Shown: positions 32,420 through 33,704 of the stretch, piece by piece | How positions within the stretch are numbered: position 1 is the first letter of the stretch | How the letters are laid out: the number at the start of each line of letters is the position of its first letter | Assembly: GCA_964596775.1 (NCBI GenBank) | Contig: CAZQVN010000038.1 | Coordinates: 1 to 33,704 of the forward strand | Direction: 5' to 3' | Origin: CAZQVN01 sp964596775 | Lineage (GTDB): Bacteria > Eisenbacteria > RBG-16-71-46 > JABDJR01 > JAWXBZ01 | DNA length: 33,704 bases | Made by a program: the position numbers and the translations under genes | The notes under the pieces: model-generated | The model's input: only the letters and a program-made list of their open reading frames with translations | What the model was told of the DNA's origin: nothing | The model's database searches: none

Positions 32420-33704
32420 TGAATGTACCCCTGCCCCTTCAGCAGAACTTCCGCCTCCTTCGACAGCGCCCGCCGCTCCATCACCGCCGGCGGCGCCGGC
32501 AGCGAATCCAGGAACGCGTCCAGCTTCCGGTTCATTTCCAGAACCCGGGCGGGGAAGCGCGGGGCGAGGTTCTCCCGTTCCAGCGGATCCTTTGCCGTGT
32601 CGTAGAGTTTCGTGCCGCGGTCGGTGCGGATCAGCTTCCACCCCGGCGCGATCAGGGCCGTCTGGACGCCGGTTTCGCGGTTCCGCTCGAGGCTCGCGGT
32701 GAGCACGCGGTTCACCGAGGACAGCGGATCCTTCGCCATCGCGATCAGCGACCTCCCGGCCCATCCGGCCGGGATCATCCCGCCGGCCGACGAGAGGACC
32801 GTGGTCGGCACGTCGACGAGGCTGACCGGAACGTCGCACTCTCCGGGGGCGAGGCCCGGGGCCTTCACGAACAGCGGGACCCGCACGGTTTCGCGGTGGA
32901 GGTTGCGGCAGTGCATCACGTCGCCGTGTTCGAGGAACTCCTCCCCGTGATCTCCGGCCACGATCGTCAGGTAGTCGCGGAGTTCCGGCAGCTCCGCGTA
33001 GAGGTCGCGGATGAAATCGTCCATGTAGCGGATTTCCGAGTCATGCAGGCTCCGGGCCAGGTGGACGAAGCGGTCCCGGTCGGCCTCCTTGCGCGGCGGC
33101 ACCGGGGGTGACTTTCCGGCAAGCAGCATGAGCCTCCGGTCATCGCCCGAAATCGCTCCGGCGAACTCCCGGAAGTACGGTTCCCGCTGGGTGTACGTGT
33201 GATGCGGGTCGTAGTAGTGCACCCAGAGGAACACCGGCGCGGTTTCCGCCTCGATGGCCGCCTTCCACTTGAGCAGCGTGGCGTTGACCGTTTCCGCGGG
33301 CTCCACGCCGATGCAGAGGTATCGGTCGAAGCCGCGGCCGTAGCCGAGGTCGGGGCTCAGGTGCGGGTTGGCCGCCACCGCATACGTCCTGTAGCCGAGC
33401 TTCTGCAGTTCCTCGGCCAGCACCGGCAGCGACCCGGGCACGATTTCCTGGTCGTACACGTCGCCGCGCGAGGTGGCGCCGTGCACGACGCCGTGCGATT
33501 TCGGATACAGGCCGGTGAGCATCGAGGTGATCGCCGGCACGGTCCACGACGAGGTGGAGTGGGCGTTCGTGAACCGGGTCGAAATCGTGGCCAGGGAGTC
33601 GAGGAACGGGGCCGTTTGCCGGGAATACCCGAGAACCGGCAGGGCGTCGCCGCGGATCGTGTCGATGGTCAGGAGAAGGATGGACGGTCGCGGGGCGGCG
33701 TGGC
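32416..33704 (-). CDS. Sulfatase-fold (alkaline phosphatase superfamily) protein, 5' end outside the window
   Basis: About 428 residues are visible; the N-terminus is cut by the window edge. The metal-binding opening PSILLLTIDTIRGDALPVLG, the active-site stretch SSWTVPAITSMLTGLYP, VHYYDPHHTY, the second metal motif VAGDHGEEFLEHG and the C-terminal TKLYDTAKDPLERENLA mark a sulfatase-type fold. The formylglycine signature C/S-x-P-x-R is replaced by T-V-P-A-I: Thr stands where the modified Cys or Ser should be and Ile where the Arg should be. A true aryl- or glycan-sulfatase is therefore unlikely; Thr is the nucleophile in related phosphoethanolamine and phosphoglycerol transferases. Coupled to the GNAT gene by a TTGA overlap. 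Confidence 0.85.
   Translation of the reverse strand, partial: HAAPRPSILLLTIDTIRGDALPVLGYSRQTAPFLDSLATISTRFTNAHSTSSWTVPAITSMLTGLYPKSHGVVHGATSRGDVYDQEIVPGSLPVLAEELQKLGYRTYAVAANPHLSPDLGYGRGFDRYLCIGVEPAETVNATLLKWKAAIEAETAPVFLWVHYYDPHHTYTQREPYFREFAGAISGDDRRLMLLAGKSPPVPPRKEADRDRFVHLARSLHDSEIRYMDDFIRDLYAELPELRDYLTIVAGDHGEEFLEHGDVMHCRNLHRETVRVPLFVKAPGLAPGECDVPVSLVDVPTTVLSSAGGMIPAGWAGRSLIAMAKDPLSSVNRVLTASLERNRETGVQTALIAPGWKLIRTDRGTKLYDTAKDPLERENLAPRFPARVLEMNRKLDAFLDSLPAPPAVMERRALSKEAEVLLKGQGYIH

Overview
The window is about 33.7 kb of GC-rich bacterial chromosome, apparently from a metagenomic or draft assembly: it holds one run of 100 Ns whose two flanks are the same 55 bp. Two secreted proteins end in FlgD-like C-terminal export tails (NRPNPF ... 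GIYFYRL ... RRMIVAR). Together with many signal peptides, SD-rich starts and outer-membrane-type proteins, this suggests a Gram-negative, free-living heterotroph from an uncultured FCB-like lineage (Eisenbacteria- or Krumholzibacteriota-like). That placement is an inference from style, not from a marker gene. No rRNA, tRNA, CRISPR array, IS element or phage gene was seen.

Layout. 1-154: the end of a secreted protein and a strong terminator. 174-3802 (-): two translationally coupled M14 carboxypeptidase-fold proteins, one with an intact active site and one stripped of every zinc and catalytic residue. 4030-5127 (+): a secreted protein with a FlgD-like tail. 5137-6469: a divergent TetR regulator and an AhpD/carboxymuconolactone-decarboxylase-type peroxidase read through an in-frame TGA, which I interpret as selenocysteine; a bSECIS-like hairpin follows it and a perfect 34-bp palindrome lies at its promoter. 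6581-8817 (+): a TPR protein and glucose-6-phosphate isomerase. 8880-10414 (-): an FN3 lipoprotein and a beta-barrel protein. 10702-11334 (+): a secreted lamin-tail-domain protein. 11348-15392 (-): photolyase, an HDOD protein and a PDZ protein with a degenerate DUF4932-like metalloprotease region. 15511-17796 (+): a large secreted Ig-repeat protein sharing a C-terminal ENxxWSRxKA tail with the lamin-tail protein. 17928-18440 (+): a PfpI/DJ-1 protein. 18507-20611 (-): citrate synthase with an MntA-HepT toxin-antitoxin pair directly behind it. 20695-23484 (+): an HI0933 flavoprotein and an APC permease. 23492-24046 (-): an OmpA-like lipoprotein. 24121-28548 (-): an AttEFGH-like ABC exporter set (ATPase, fused double-FtsX permease, AttH lipocalin-like protein). 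28610-29200 (+): a cupredoxin-like protein without copper ligands. 29327-30530 (-): an ArsR-type regulator fused to a small 'GGTLDPEPD' domain and an overlapping nucleotidyltransferase. 30653-31915 (+): NDH-2. 31922-33704 (-): a GNAT acetyltransferase and a sulfatase-fold protein cut by the window edge.

Common threads. Housekeeping metabolism (pgi, citrate synthase, NDH-2) is mixed with envelope and secreted proteins. Two kinds of start occur: genes with a strong Shine-Dalgarno sequence, and at least five genes with a -10-like box only 6-8 nt before the start codon and no SD, suggesting leaderless mRNAs. The strongest candidate for something new is the TetR-controlled TGA-containing peroxidase. 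Next come the putative C-terminal tail ENxxWSRxKA and the repeated occurrence of enzyme folds that have lost their metal ligands.
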